From NCBI GenBank assembly GCA_017549745.1, contig JAFYUA010000277.1, positions 1 to 6,238 on the forward strand: a DNA stretch of 6,238 nt, written 5' to 3'. Below, piece after piece: positions 5,532 through 6,238 of the stretch. The stretch's first letter is position 1. The number at the start of each line of letters is the position of its first letter. Below the pieces are notes generated by a model that worked only from the letters and a program-made list of their open reading frames with translations, was not told the DNA's origin and ran no database searches. The DNA is from Clostridia bacterium (GTDB lineage Bacteria > Bacillota > Clostridia > UMGS1810). Position numbers and translations under genes: made by a program.

Positions 5532-6238
5532 TTAATTGTCATCGTCGTCATCTTCTTTTTCGATCTCTGATACTGTAACCTTTATCTGTGTTACTCTGTG
5601 AGAATCGATTTCGGTTACAACAACGGACAAATGACCTGATTCGAATGAATCATCTTTTTCGGGAATTTTGCCAAGCTGCTCCATAACCCATCCACCAACT
5701 GATACACTGTCTATCTCCTCATCACTTTCAAAATCAAAGAAATCACAAAAATCATCATAATTGACAGATGCATCTACAATGTAGGTGTCATCACTGATTT
5801 TTTTGAAATCCTCAACCACTTCGTCGTGTTCATCCCAGATTTCGCCAACAAGTTCTTCAAGGATATCTTCCATTGTAACTATGCCGAGAGTGCCGCCATA
5901 TTCATCAATAACAACCGCCATGTGGGATTTGTTGGTCTGCAAAATCTTTAATATATCGCTGATTTTTTCTGATTTTTGGATATACACAGGGTTAGTGAAA
6001 ATTGACTTGATGTCATTTTTGATAATGCTGCCGGAAGAATAAAAATCTTTGAGATGTATTACGCCCACAATGTTGTCGATGGTGTCATCATAAACCAGCA
6101 ATCGTGAAAATTGTGTGCGCTCAAAAGTATCTGCAATTTCCTCCTTGGTAGCTTCAATTGGTACGGCTTCAATATCCACACGATGAGTCAATATATCTTC
6201 TGCTTTGCGGTCAGTAAATTCGATTGCATTTTTTATGA
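5532..6238 (-). CDS. CBS-pair / CorC-HlyC domain membrane protein, C-terminal 234 residues (partial, runs off right edge)
   Basis: This is the C-terminal part of a hemolysin C/CorC (CNNM-like) family protein. Full-length members have an N-terminal membrane domain (DUF21) followed by two CBS domains and a small transporter-associated domain, and are linked to magnesium, cobalt or sodium handling. Seen here are a CBS pair (about residues 15-140 of the visible part), with SRLLVYDDTIDNIVGVIHLKD and the hallmark EYGGTLGIVTMEDILEELVGEIWDEHD, then the CorC/HlyC domain (about 150-225, with YIVDASVNYDD and SVSVGGWVMEQLGKIP) and a very acidic tail ending EKEDDDDDN. The frame stays open to the window edge (IKNAIEFTDRKAEDI before the TTG at 6191), so that TTG is not the start and the gene begins outside the window. 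The CBS pair in such proteins can bind adenine nucleotides. The operon promoter is also outside. The old name hemolysin should not be read as evidence of haemolysis. Confidence 0.93.
   Translation of the reverse strand, partial: IKNAIEFTDRKAEDILTHRVDIEAVPIEATKEEIADTFERTQFSRLLVYDDTIDNIVGVIHLKDFYSSGSIIKNDIKSIFTNPVYIQKSEKISDILKILQTNKSHMAVVIDEYGGTLGIVTMEDILEELVGEIWDEHDEVVEDFKKISDDTYIVDASVNYDDFCDFFDFESDEEIDSVSVGGWVMEQLGKIPEKDDSFESGHLSVVVTEIDSHRVTQIKVTVSEIEKEDDDDDN

Noticed and set aside
1..6238. Mobile element, CRISPR array, phage or toxin-antitoxin system
   Set aside because: No direct-repeat array, transposase, integrase or toxin motif was seen. The genes are intact housekeeping or metabolic genes in compact operons.

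Overview
The window looks like ordinary chromosome from an anaerobic, AT-rich Firmicute, most likely an uncultured member of the Clostridia. The evidence is the AT-rich intergenic DNA, the strong AGGAGG/AGGTGA-type ribosome binding sites, a phosphofructokinase with the residues of the pyrophosphate-dependent type, and an aldo/keto reductase that carries two ferredoxin-type 4Fe-4S motifs. This placement is inferred from gene content; there is no rRNA or other phylogenetic marker here. I see no mobile element, CRISPR array, tRNA, rRNA or riboswitch, and no gene-free stretch longer than about 160 bases.

Left part (1-829). The 5' two-thirds of glyA (serine hydroxymethyltransferase) lies on the minus strand and runs off the left edge. 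It is separated by a 158-base, very AT-rich divergent promoter region from a plus-strand pair.

Plus-strand pair (830-2672). A CpXC-type zinc-ribbon protein of unknown function is followed after one base by a pyrophosphate-type 6-phosphofructokinase, whose Shine-Dalgarno sequence lies inside the last codons of the CpXC gene. The two are almost certainly co-transcribed and probably translationally coupled.

Convergent zone (2673-2967). A possible small acidic protein gene on the minus strand ends base-to-base against the phosphofructokinase stop codon. Beyond it is a perfect 15-bp inverted repeat that probably terminates transcription from both directions.

Right part (2968-6238). Three tightly packed minus-strand genes form an operon entering from the right edge: a CBS/CorC-HlyC-type membrane protein (only the C-terminal part is in the window), an aldo/keto reductase with two 4Fe-4S motifs, and a PepD-type M20 aminoacyl-histidine dipeptidase. 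The last two are probably translationally coupled. In both, the longest reading frame starts at a GTG that is really part of the Shine-Dalgarno sequence, so the start codons are revised here.

The genes cover one-carbon/serine metabolism, glycolysis with PPi, peptide degradation and anaerobic redox chemistry. I found no convincing new multi-gene system. The least explained items are the CpXC-phosphofructokinase coupling and the small convergent gene.
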